From an uncultured Clostridia bacterium (GTDB lineage Bacteria > Bacillota > Clostridia > Oscillospirales > Ruminococcaceae), in contig CALCSA010000193.1 in assembly GCA_937894185.1 (NCBI GenBank), positions 1 through 5,924 on the forward strand: a DNA stretch of 5,924 nucleotides, in the 5' to 3' direction. Each line of letters begins with the position of its first letter. The first letter of the stretch is position 1. The translations under genes were made by a program, and so were the position numbers. Shown here one piece after another: positions 1 through 4,755 of the stretch. The notes under the pieces were generated by a model. The model worked only from the letters and a program-made list of their open reading frames with translations. It had not been told where the DNA came from and did no database searches.

Positions 1-110
1 TTTTCCTACATCAGGGGGCTTCTTGTCTATTGTCCATTTTTACTGGTCCTGTTCATTTCCGGGCAGGGGCTTTGCATCATCCGTGAGAAAGAATCGAGAA
101 CCGCCAAACT

Positions 111-734
111 CTAGGAATGCATCGCTGTGGTGTGGCGGATGGCGCTCTTTAAAAACACCTTGACCAGATTGGGGTCGAACTGTGTTCCCGCGTTAACTTT
201 CAGCTCCTCGCAAGCAAACTCATGGGAGTGAGCCTTGCGGTAAACCCGGTCGCTGGTCATGGCATCGTAGGCGTCGCAGATGGTGGCAATCCGCGCCACC
301 AGCGGAATCTTTCTGCCCTGCAGGCCGTAGGGATACCCCTTGCCGTTCCACCATTCGTGGTGATAGATGGCACAATCCGCCGTCAGCTCCAGCAGATGCC
401 CCGGAATGCCGGAAAGCACACCAGCCCTGACCTGCACCAGCAGCATCTCGGAAAAAACCGGGTGCTGCTGCACAATGCCCTTTTCCTCCTCGGTCAACTG
501 GCTTGGCTTCATCAAAATCTCCGGGGGAATCCAAATCTTGCCGATGTCGTGATACTGGGCTGCCTGTTCGAACAGCGGGGCATCGCGGGGGGCAAGGTCC
601 CTGCGGTGGTGGAACAGAGCCCGTGTCAACGCGCCGGTCAGCCGGCCCACCCGCTGCATATGCTGCTGCTCGTCCACCGGAAGCTCCTGCATAATTTGAA
701 AAATAGATTGATAAAATTGAAACTTCAGCGTCAT
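111..734 (-). CDS. HD-GYP domain protein, predicted cyclic-di-GMP phosphodiesterase
   Basis: This 207-aa protein is essentially a free-standing HD-GYP domain, a metal-dependent family that hydrolyses cyclic-di-GMP. The ligand series looks complete: H25 (in QHMQRV), H62-D63 (YHDIGKIWIP, with K66), H91 (QQHP), H125-H126 (YHHEWWNGKGYP) and D154 (CDAYDAMTSDRVYR). The GYP signature is residues 133-135, and GTQFDP at 183-188 is the usual C-terminal motif. There is no receiver, PAS, GAF or membrane segment, so it is probably a cytosolic enzyme whose input comes from a partner. It starts 26 nt after the chemoreceptor stop codon and is probably co-transcribed with it. The start is uncertain: AAAGAGG directly abuts this ATG with no spacing, and an in-frame TAA lies 9 nt upstream. 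GTG at codon 20 (677-675) has a better-spaced AGGAG and would give 188 aa. Activity and substrate are inferred from motifs only. Confidence 0.9.
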   Translation of the reverse strand: MTLKFQFYQSIFQIMQELPVDEQQHMQRVGRLTGALTRALFHHRRDLAPRDAPLFEQAAQYHDIGKIWIPPEILMKPSQLTEEEKGIVQQHPVFSEMLLVQVRAGVLSGIPGHLLELTADCAIYHHEWWNGKGYPYGLQGRKIPLVARIATICDAYDAMTSDRVYRKAHSHEFACEELKVNAGTQFDPNLVKVFLKSAIRHTTAMHS

Positions 735-760
735 CCTCTTTTAAACGGCCAAATGATACC

Positions 761-2518
761 TTAAACGGTCAGGCTGTAGCCATCTTCCTCCCAATTAGTG
801 GTGAAGGCGCGATCTTCCTCTTTTGGTTGGGCATGAAGTTCATCTTTGAGCCGGAAGCGGGATGCCAGCGTTTCCAGCATTTCAGCCTGTGCGGACAGTT
901 CTTCGCTGGAAGCGGCGCTTTCTTCCGCGGTGGCGGAGTTTGTCTGAATCACATCGGAAATCTGTGTCACTCCAAGGTTGATCTGCCCGATGAATTCGGC
1001 CTGAGATTCCGAGGCCTCGGCGATTTTGTCCACCAGCGAGCGGACATCCTGTGCTTTCTGGGAGATTTGATCCAGAGCCTTACCGGTTTCGGTCACCATT
1101 TTATCCCCGTTTTCGATGGCGGTTAAAGTTCCTTGAATCAGGTCGGTGGTATCCCTTGCCGCCGCCGCACTCTTGCCGGCCAGATTGCGGACCTCGTCGG
1201 CCACCAGGGCAAAGCCTTTTCCCGCCGCACCGGCCCGGGCCGCCTCCACCGCGGCATTCAGAGCCAGAATGTTGGTCTGGAAGGCGATGTCGTCGATGGT
1301 TTTGATGATCTTCTGAATCTCGCCGGATTGGCTTGCAATCTTGTTCATGGCGTTGACCAGCCGATGCATTTGCTGATCGCCCCGCTCCAGCTCCATAGCG
1401 GTATCGGCCATGTTGGTGCTGGCCTCTTTGGCATTGTTGGCATTTTCCCGGACTTTTTCCAGCACCTCGGTGAGGGAAGCCGCCAGCTCCTCCGTTGAGC
1501 CCGCCTGCTCGGCGGCTCCCTGAGAAAGAGCCTGCGCTCCGGCGGACAGCTGCTCGGAACCGGTGGCCACCTGCTGGGAGGAGGCGCGAATCTGAGACAG
1601 CATATTATTGAGGGAATTAATGATTTTTTCCATAGAGCTTTTGATGGGTGCAAAGTCGTTGTGGTATTCTAAATCCACCGTAACGGTCATATCCCCCGTC
1701 GACATGCGGCCCAGCGCCTGCGAAATATCCGATATATAATCCTGCAGGTTTTGGATGAGGGTGCGAATGCTGTTCGCAAGGGAGCCTATCTCATCCTTAG
1801 AGGTGTATGTAACCTGAGCATCCAGCTTGCCCTGAGCCAGCAACTGAGCGGCCGTCTCGATTTCCCGCACCGGCTTGGTGATGCTTTGAACAATGTAAAT
1901 GCAGAGCATCACCGACACTCCAAGGGATGCAATAAAAAACACCATCATGATCATCGTGATTCTGGAAGCAGTGGCCTGTGCCCCGTTATAAAAGTCGTCT
2001 CCCGCCCCTTTGGCGGCGTTGCTGATCTCGATGGAAAGGTCCCGTATATCCTCCGAAAGGGGGGCGTACAACGCCCGGTACATGGCTAAAGCTTTGTCGT
2101 AATCGTTGTTATCCGCCAGCCCAAACAAGGTTTCCCGAGCGGTTTGAGCCTTGCCCTGCAGCTCAATGACCTGCTCCAGACGGGCCTGATTTTCCTCTAG
2201 AACCAGATTCTCGTGGAGAAAATTGATGTTTTCCGACGCGGAGGCAATGGCCTCTTCCATCTCATCCAGAGACGCTCCTGCCGTCTTCGGATTCTTCTCC
2301 AGCAGTATCCGGGCAATGTCTTTTTCGATTACCTGCAGTCCCCTTCTCAAATCCATAGTGGACTCTATAATTTGGTGGGGACCGTTATAAAACTCGGTAA
2401 AAGAGCTGGATATGCTCTTCATTCCCCAAAAGATAGCAGTAATCAGCGTTAGAACATACAACACCAAAACAATACCGAACGTTACCGTAAGCTTTTTCCC
2501 GATGGATAGATTTTTCAT
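761..2518 (-). CDS. Methyl-accepting chemotaxis protein (transmembrane chemoreceptor)
   Basis: This complete 585-aa chemoreceptor has the classical layout. A short cytoplasmic start is followed by TM1 (about 11-33), a mostly helical extracellular sensor of about 150 residues (34-187, four-helix-bundle type), TM2 (about 188-211), HAMP (about 212-264, with TKPVREIE and DEIGSL) and a long methyl-accepting and signalling coiled coil to about 557. The conserved hairpin tip that contacts CheA and CheW is at about 412-447 (QTNILALNAAVEAARAG, then GFALVADEVRNLA). Residues 320-350 and 525-550 are rich in Ser/Ala/Glu pairs typical of methylation helices. The 28-residue tail is acidic and contains NWEED at 575-579. 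The start is well supported: AAGGGGG sits 7 nt upstream of ATG. It heads an operon with the HD-GYP gene and appears to be preceded by a long structured leader. The ligand is unknown; uronates are suggested only by the neighbouring uxaC. Confidence 0.97.
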   Translation of the reverse strand: MKNLSIGKKLTVTFGIVLVLYVLTLITAIFWGMKSISSSFTEFYNGPHQIIESTMDLRRGLQVIEKDIARILLEKNPKTAGASLDEMEEAIASASENINFLHENLVLEENQARLEQVIELQGKAQTARETLFGLADNNDYDKALAMYRALYAPLSEDIRDLSIEISNAAKGAGDDFYNGAQATASRITMIMMVFFIASLGVSVMLCIYIVQSITKPVREIETAAQLLAQGKLDAQVTYTSKDEIGSLANSIRTLIQNLQDYISDISQALGRMSTGDMTVTVDLEYHNDFAPIKSSMEKIINSLNNMLSQIRASSQQVATGSEQLSAGAQALSQGAAEQAGSTEELAASLTEVLEKVRENANNAKEASTNMADTAMELERGDQQMHRLVNAMNKIASQSGEIQKIIKTIDDIAFQTNILALNAAVEAARAGAAGKGFALVADEVRNLAGKSAAAARDTTDLIQGTLTAIENGDKMVTETGKALDQISQKAQDVRSLVDKIAEASESQAEFIGQINLGVTQISDVIQTNSATAEESAASSEELSAQAEMLETLASRFRLKDELHAQPKEEDRAFTTNWEEDGYSLTV

Positions 2519-2525
2519 GTGGTTT

Positions 2526-2532
2526 CCCCCTT
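2526..2532 (-). promoter_or_regulatory. Ribosome binding site of the minus-strand chemoreceptor
   Basis: The minus strand reads AAGGGGG followed by 7 nt (AAACCAC) and ATG at 2518. This fixes the start of the 585-aa chemoreceptor. The SD-proximal hairpin at 2558-2579 ends 25 nt upstream, so it would not by itself cover this site. Confidence 0.85.
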
Positions 2533-2557
2533 GTTATTGTAAAATGTCAATTTGGCG

Positions 2558-2579
2558 GCGGGATTTACGCTCATCCCGC
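2558..2579 (-). other. Perfect 7-bp hairpin upstream of the chemoreceptor ribosome site
   Basis: GCGGGAT and ATCCCGC flank an 8-nt loop. It lies in the last 60 nt of the chemoreceptor leader. Its first six stem bases repeat the arms of the terminator at 2646-2661, so the two hairpins could exchange strands. Confidence 0.6.
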
Positions 2580-2616
2580 AGTCATTTACCACACTGATTT
2601 TGGATGTTCAATGGCA

Positions 2617-2636
2617 AGCTCCGGGTGCCCAAAGCT
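2617..2636 (-). other. Hairpin just after the leader terminator
   Basis: As minus-strand RNA, AGCUUUGG and CCGGAGCU pair over 8 bp, including two U·G wobbles, around a GCAC loop. On the plus strand the wobbles become C-A mismatches, so the structure favours minus-strand RNA. It begins 2 nt downstream of the terminator's T run. Confidence 0.4.
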
Positions 2637-2637
2637 C

Positions 2638-2661
2638 AAAAAAACGCGGGATCAGTCCCGC
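2638..2661 (-). terminator. Intrinsic terminator inside the chemoreceptor leader (attenuator candidate)
   Basis: The minus strand reads GCGGGA, CTGA loop, TCCCGC, then G and seven T. This is a compact 6-bp GC-rich stem with a tetraloop and immediate U run, the standard form. No gene lies upstream on this strand between it and the start region of uxaC. It therefore most plausibly acts on transcripts starting at 2934 or nearer, ending them about 120 nt before the chemoreceptor. Confidence 0.65.
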
Positions 2662-2705
2662 TGGCCAATACAGGAATACAGAAGCATTCAAAACGCAAGA
2701 CCACC

Positions 2706-2748
2706 CGCCTGCCGTTTTTAGGGGATATGACATATCAAAAGACAGGCG
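2706..2748 (-). other. Long imperfect hairpin in the chemoreceptor leader
   Basis: On the minus strand CGCCTGTC pairs with GGCAGGCG (8 bp, one U·G). TTTT then pairs with AAAA after a one-base bulge, and GATAT pairs with ATATC around a GTC loop, with a CCCT bulge. The 3' arm overlaps GCGGG at 2708-2704, which could alternatively pair with the terminator arm CCCGC (2650-2646). At the DNA level its apex is the 13-bp palindrome GATATGACATATC (2724-2736). Confidence 0.45.
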
Positions 2749-2805
2749 CCACCGGATGAAAAAGCCGCTGCCCAACTCAGGTTATGATAAGGCTGCTGCT
2801 ACTAC

Positions 2806-2816
2806 ATTGTAACAAT
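2806..2816. promoter_or_regulatory. TTGTNACAA palindrome, copy 1
   Basis: ATTGTAACAAT is a perfect odd-centred palindrome. On the minus strand it also reads as an extended -10 (TG, T, TACAAT), so it could instead be a secondary promoter for the chemoreceptor, although no good -35 precedes it. It is the first of three TTGTNACAA copies in the control region. Confidence 0.4.
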
Positions 2817-2819
2817 TCC

Positions 2820-2852
2820 AAAAAAAATACAGGGACATACCGAAATACATCC
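2820..2852 (-). terminator. Weak terminator-like hairpin with UUCG loop and T8 run
   Basis: The minus strand reads GGATGTAT, TTCG, GTATGTCC, pairing over 8 bp with three G·U wobbles around a UUCG loop. It is followed by CTGTA and eight T. The 5-nt gap before the T run and the wobble-rich stem make termination uncertain. It would lie about 80-115 nt into the chemoreceptor leader. Confidence 0.3.
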
Positions 2853-2883
2853 GCTACATTTTCAAGAACCTTTAGTTAGGGCA

Positions 2884-2906
2884 GGTTAATTTGTCACAAG
2901 CCAACC
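2884..2906. promoter_or_regulatory. TTGTNACAA palindrome, copy 2, with outer GGTT/AACC arms
   Basis: TTGTCACAA (2891-2899) is centred on 2895. GGTT (2884-2887) and AACC (2903-2906) are symmetric about the same base, giving a 23-bp interrupted palindrome. It lies about 30-50 nt downstream of the predicted start of the minus-strand leader, a possible roadblock operator. The same bases can form an RNA hairpin with two G·U pairs, so an RNA role is an alternative. Confidence 0.45.
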
Positions 2907-2940
2907 GTCTTTATGAAAACAATAATCACTTATATGATTT

Positions 2941-2969
2941 ATTTTACGCCAAAAATAACAAATAGTCAA
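2941..2969 (-). promoter_or_regulatory. Sigma-A type promoter for the chemoreceptor/HD-GYP operon
   Basis: On the minus strand TTGACT (2969-2964) and TAAAAT (2946-2941) are separated by exactly 17 bp. Each matches the consensus at five of six positions. Transcription would begin near 2934. It is the best minus-strand promoter I see upstream of the chemoreceptor, and the control region is AT-rich here. Confidence 0.65.
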
Positions 2970-2974
2970 CAAGA

Positions 2975-2983
2975 TTTCACAAA
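2975..2983. repeat. TTTCACAAA direct repeat, copy A, next to the minus-strand -35
   Basis: TTTCACAAA lies 5 bp upstream of the -35 of the chemoreceptor promoter. An identical 9-mer lies 4 bp upstream of the uxaC -35 (3104-3112). It could be an activator or repressor half-site. One shared 9-mer is expected by chance in a region this size, so the placement is the main argument. Confidence 0.35.
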
Positions 2984-3020
2984 GCAGTGCAGCAACTGTG
3001 CTTGTATCGCCGGCAAAGCC

Positions 3021-3057
3021 CTTGAGAACATCCGCAAAAGTATCTTGTGCTCTCAAG
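3021..3057. repeat. Inverted repeat between the divergent promoters
   Basis: CTTGAGA (3021-3027) and TCTCAAG (3051-3057) form a perfect 7-bp inverted repeat, extended by CA/TG after one mismatch. It lies midway between the two divergent promoters, outside both predicted transcripts. It may be a protein-binding dyad or chance. Confidence 0.3.
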
Positions 3058-3103
3058 ATTCCAGCCCAAAAAAACGGGGGAGGTCTACTGATTTTTCGGC
3101 AGG

Positions 3104-3112
3104 TTTCACAAA
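3104..3112. repeat. TTTCACAAA direct repeat, copy B, next to the uxaC -35
   Basis: This copy is identical to 2975-2983 and lies 4 bp upstream of the TTGTAA -35 of the uxaC promoter. The two copies sit at almost the same distance from the -35s of the divergent promoters. Confidence 0.35.
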
Positions 3113-3116
3113 CGTA

Positions 3117-3145
3117 TTGTAAAGCGCCTACACCCGCGTTATAAT
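3117..3145 (+). promoter_or_regulatory. Sigma-A type promoter of uxaC
   Basis: TTGTAA (3117-3122) and a perfect TATAAT (3140-3145) are separated by 17 bp. The start would fall near 3152, giving a leader of about 136 nt before the uxaC ATG. A TTGTTACAA palindrome lies at about +5 to +13 and a TGTA/TACA dyad overlaps the -35 and spacer, so repression at this promoter is plausible. Confidence 0.65.
3118..3132. promoter_or_regulatory. Dyad overlapping the uxaC -35, weakly cre-like
   Basis: TGTAAAGCGCCTACA has TGTA/TACA ends and a central GCG, resembling the catabolite-response element bound by CcpA. It carries one extra base in the left half relative to the usual spacing, so it is not a clean match. 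Its position over the -35 and spacer would suit repression. Catabolite control of a uronate gene would be expected biologically. Confidence 0.25.
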
Positions 3146-3155
3146 AAGGTTGTCT

Positions 3156-3166
3156 ATTGTTACAAA
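3156..3166. promoter_or_regulatory. TTGTNACAA palindrome, copy 3, at the uxaC transcription start
   Basis: TTGTTACAA (3157-3165) lies about 5-13 nt after the predicted uxaC start site, a classic repressor position. With its flanks it reads ATTGTTACAAA, matching copy 1 read on the minus strand at 10 of 11 bases. The regulator is unknown. Confidence 0.5.
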
Positions 3167-3180
3167 CAGACTCAGAAGGA

Positions 3181-3206
3181 TTGTTCTGGGAATCTTTGCA
3201 GAACAA
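3181..3206 (+). other. Perfect 8-bp hairpin in the uxaC leader
   Basis: TTGTTCTG (3181-3188) and CAGAACAA (3199-3206) pair perfectly around a 10-nt loop. It lies about 30-55 nt into the predicted uxaC leader. Possible roles are mRNA stability or regulation. Confidence 0.45.
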
Positions 3207-3211
3207 AGGGC

Positions 3212-3223
3212 TTGGCCTGCCAA
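3212..3223. promoter_or_regulatory. TTGG-N4-CCAA dyad in the uxaC leader
   Basis: TTGGCCTGCCAA is a near-perfect dyad (TTGGC, CT, GCCAA). It could be a small RNA hairpin with a CCTG loop, extendable by AAAG (3205-3208) and CTTT (3225-3228). It could also be a protein site: the spacing resembles TTGGTATACCAA sites that I recall for ExuR/UxuR in enterobacteria, but those regulators belong to another phylum, so the analogy is loose. Confidence 0.25.
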
Positions 3224-3270
3224 TCTTTATAGTATCGTTTGCGGCGGGAGCATGGCCCACTCTGTATGAT

Positions 3271-3280
3271 GAGGAAAGGA
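3271..3280 (+). promoter_or_regulatory. Ribosome binding site deciding the uxaC start
   Basis: GAGGAAAGGA is followed by 7 nt and ATG at 3288. A TTG codon directly before that ATG (3285) is in frame, but the spacing to it is only 4 nt, so ATG is the better start. Confidence 0.75.
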
Positions 3281-3287
3281 AGATTTG

Positions 3288-4697
3288 ATGAAGAAAAACT
3301 TTATGGATGCGGATTTCCTGTTGACCAACGAAACCGCCAAACGGCTTTTTCATAAATACGCGAGCCAAATGCCGGTCATCGATTACCACTGCCACATCAA
3401 TCCGGCAGAAATCGCCGAGGACAGGCGCTACGACAACATTGCCCAACCCTGGCTGCTGGGAGACCATTACAAGTGGCGTCAAATCCGCACCACCGGAGCG
3501 CCGGAGCAGGAAATCACCGGCGATGCCGACGATCGGGTAAAGTTTGAGCGCTTTGCCCAAATGCTGGATCAGGCCATTGGCAATCCCCTGTACCACTGGA
3601 CTCATCTGGAGCTGCAGCGCTATTTTGATTATGATGGCGTGCTCAGCCACAAAACCGCCGCCAAGGTTTGGGAGCACTGCAATCAAAAGCTGGCCGATCC
3701 CGCGCTGAGTGTGCGGGGGTTGATCCGCAAGTCCAATGTCCGGCTGATCTGCACCACCGACGATCCCATCGACGATCTGCGTTACCACAAGCAGCTGGCC
3801 GAGGACTCCAGCTGGGAGGTCAAAGTGCTCCCCGCATGGCGCCCCGACAAGGCGGTCAATATCGAGCAGGCCTCCTTCCCCCAATATATCGCCAAGCTGT
3901 CCGAGATTTCCGGCGTCTGCATTGCGGATTTTGCTTCCCTCAGGCAGGCTATGGAACACCGCTTGGATTTCTTTGACCAAATGGGCTGCGTCGCCAGCGA
4001 CCACGGTTTGGACAACGCCTTCTACTGCCCCGCTCCCGAGATGGAAGTGGACATCATCCTCAAGGATGCTCTGGCCGGAAAGGCCATTCGCGCCGCCGAT
4101 GCCCTCAAGTACAAAACTCAGGTGCTGCTGTTTCTGGCCCGGGAATACGCAAAGCGGGGTTGGGTGATGCAGCTCCATTACGGAGCGGTGCGGAGCACCA
4201 ACCGGTGGATGCTGGAGCAGCTGGGCCCCGACACCGGCTTTGACTGCATGGGCAACACGCTGGACGCCGTTGCCCTGACTCAGTTCTTGAATGCTCTGGA
4301 AGAAAGCGATCAGCTGCCCAAAACCATTCTCTACTCCCTCCATCCCGGGGATAACGAAATGCTGGGCACCGTGCTGGGCTGTTTTCAGGGAGAGGGGACC
4401 ATGGGAAAGATTCAGCAGGGCTCTGCGTGGTGGTTCAACGATACCAAGCAGGGTATGGAACAACAGCTCACCAGTCTGGCCAACCTGTCGCTGCTGGGTG
4501 GATTTGTCGGCATGCTGACCGACAGCCGCAGCTTTCTTTCCTATACCCGCCACGAGTACTTCCGCCGCATTCTCTGTAACCTCATCGGCACTTGGGTAGA
4601 AAACGGTGAATTCCCCGATGATGACGACCTGCTGCGGCCTCTGGTGGAAAACATCAGCTACTATAATACCAAGAACTTCTTTGGATTTGACATCTAG
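3288..4697 (+). CDS. uxaC: Uronate isomerase (D-glucuronate/D-galacturonate isomerase)
   Basis: This complete 469-aa protein matches the usual UxaC length of about 470. UxaC (EC 5.3.1.12) converts D-glucuronate to D-fructuronate and D-galacturonate to D-tagaturonate, the first step of hexuronate catabolism in the cytoplasm. It belongs to the amidohydrolase superfamily. Visible hallmarks are VIDYHCHINP with the metal-binding H34-x-H36, WLLGDHYKWRQIRTTG near residue 60, C155-TTDDP, LPAWRPDK, H297 in LHYGAVRSTNRWM, SLHPGDNEM (350-358), W381-W382 in GSAWWFNDT, and D412-x-R414 in TDSRSFLSYTRHEYFRR. The D412/R414 pair and W382 keep the spacing of catalytic residues known in the Bacillus halodurans enzyme. 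The C-terminal NTKNFFGF is also typical. It is apparently transcribed alone, from 3117-3145 to the terminator at 4713-4755. No uxuA, uxuB, kdgK or uronate transporter is in view. An in-frame TTG at 3285 would add one residue. Confidence 0.97.
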   Translation: MKKNFMDADFLLTNETAKRLFHKYASQMPVIDYHCHINPAEIAEDRRYDNIAQPWLLGDHYKWRQIRTTGAPEQEITGDADDRVKFERFAQMLDQAIGNPLYHWTHLELQRYFDYDGVLSHKTAAKVWEHCNQKLADPALSVRGLIRKSNVRLICTTDDPIDDLRYHKQLAEDSSWEVKVLPAWRPDKAVNIEQASFPQYIAKLSEISGVCIADFASLRQAMEHRLDFFDQMGCVASDHGLDNAFYCPAPEMEVDIILKDALAGKAIRAADALKYKTQVLLFLAREYAKRGWVMQLHYGAVRSTNRWMLEQLGPDTGFDCMGNTLDAVALTQFLNALEESDQLPKTILYSLHPGDNEMLGTVLGCFQGEGTMGKIQQGSAWWFNDTKQGMEQQLTSLANLSLLGGFVGMLTDSRSFLSYTRHEYFRRILCNLIGTWVENGEFPDDDDLLRPLVENISYYNTKNFFGFDI

Positions 4698-4712
4698 TCC
4701 CTTTGCCGATCA

Positions 4713-4755
4713 GGAGCCTCCAACCATATGCAAATACGGTTGGAGACTCCTTTAT
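4713..4755 (+). terminator. Intrinsic terminator of uxaC
   Basis: GGAGCCTCCAACC (4713-4725) and GGTTGGAGACTCC (4738-4750) form a 13-bp stem with one C-A mismatch around a 12-nt loop, followed at once by TTTATTGTTG. It begins 15 nt after the uxaC stop codon. The other strand lacks a T run, so it should act only on uxaC transcripts. Confidence 0.85.

Larger units (their letters stand above)
2519..2934 (-). ncRNA. Long structured 5' leader of the chemoreceptor/HD-GYP operon, candidate attenuator or riboswitch
   Basis: If transcription starts about 7 nt after the -10 at 2946-2941, the mRNA carries about 415 nt before the chemoreceptor ATG. Read on the minus strand, the leader holds a small hairpin (2906-2884), a G·U-rich UUCG hairpin followed by eight T (2852-2820), a long imperfect hairpin (2748-2706), an intrinsic terminator (2661-2638), a wobble-containing hairpin (2636-2617) and a 7-bp hairpin (2579-2558). 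Several helices pair better as minus-strand RNA, because their wobbles become mismatches on the plus strand; this supports the orientation. A GCGGG segment at 2708-2704, partly inside the 2748-2706 hairpin, could instead pair with CCCGC in the terminator, a possible antiterminator. I do not recognise a cyclic-di-GMP-I or other common aptamer. The ligand, and whether the leader switches, are unknown. Confidence 0.45.

Noticed and set aside
1..114. Plus-strand frame open from the left edge to a TAG at 112-114, with a hydrophobic stretch
   Set aside because: It is only 37 codons with no recognisable motif and would overlap the HD-GYP gene end. No terminator is visible either, so 1-110 is left as unassigned downstream sequence.
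222..764. 180-codon plus-strand open frame over the HD-GYP gene
   Set aside because: It is antisense to a gene with intact catalytic motifs, has no ribosome site and resembles no family.
2541..2571. Flagellar sigma-28 type promoter just upstream of the first chemoreceptor
   Set aside because: TAAA is followed at 15 nt by GACATTTT, matching only about half of the GCCGATAT-type -10. This is too weak to call.
2552..2812. 86-codon plus-strand open frame across the chemoreceptor leader
   Set aside because: It lacks a ribosome site and reads through hairpins that fit minus-strand RNA. Its composition does not look like a protein.
2782..2850. 22-codon aromatic-rich upstream frame in the chemoreceptor leader (minus strand)
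   Set aside because: It could be a leader peptide, but there is no Shine-Dalgarno site before its ATG, and the aromatic residues arise from the T8 run of a hairpin tail.
3061..3080. Minus-strand terminator at the run of A at 3068-3074
   Set aside because: The minus strand has CCCCCG before a T7 run, but no upstream arm to form a stem.
2975..3112. Rex operator reading of the TTTCACAAA sites
   Set aside because: Rex needs an inverted TTGTGAA half-site at fixed spacing. Neither copy has a matching left half.
2913..3122. 69-codon plus-strand open frame in the control region
   Set aside because: It has no Shine-Dalgarno site, its stop overlaps the uxaC -35, and it crosses the minus-strand promoter. 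The Cys pattern (CSNCAC) is not a recognisable fold.
2886..4553. 555-codon open frame on the minus strand antisense to uxaC
   Set aside because: It lies opposite uxaC, whose family motifs are clear. The translation is low in complexity with no recognisable domain, and it runs into the control region. It is a by-product of GC-biased codons.
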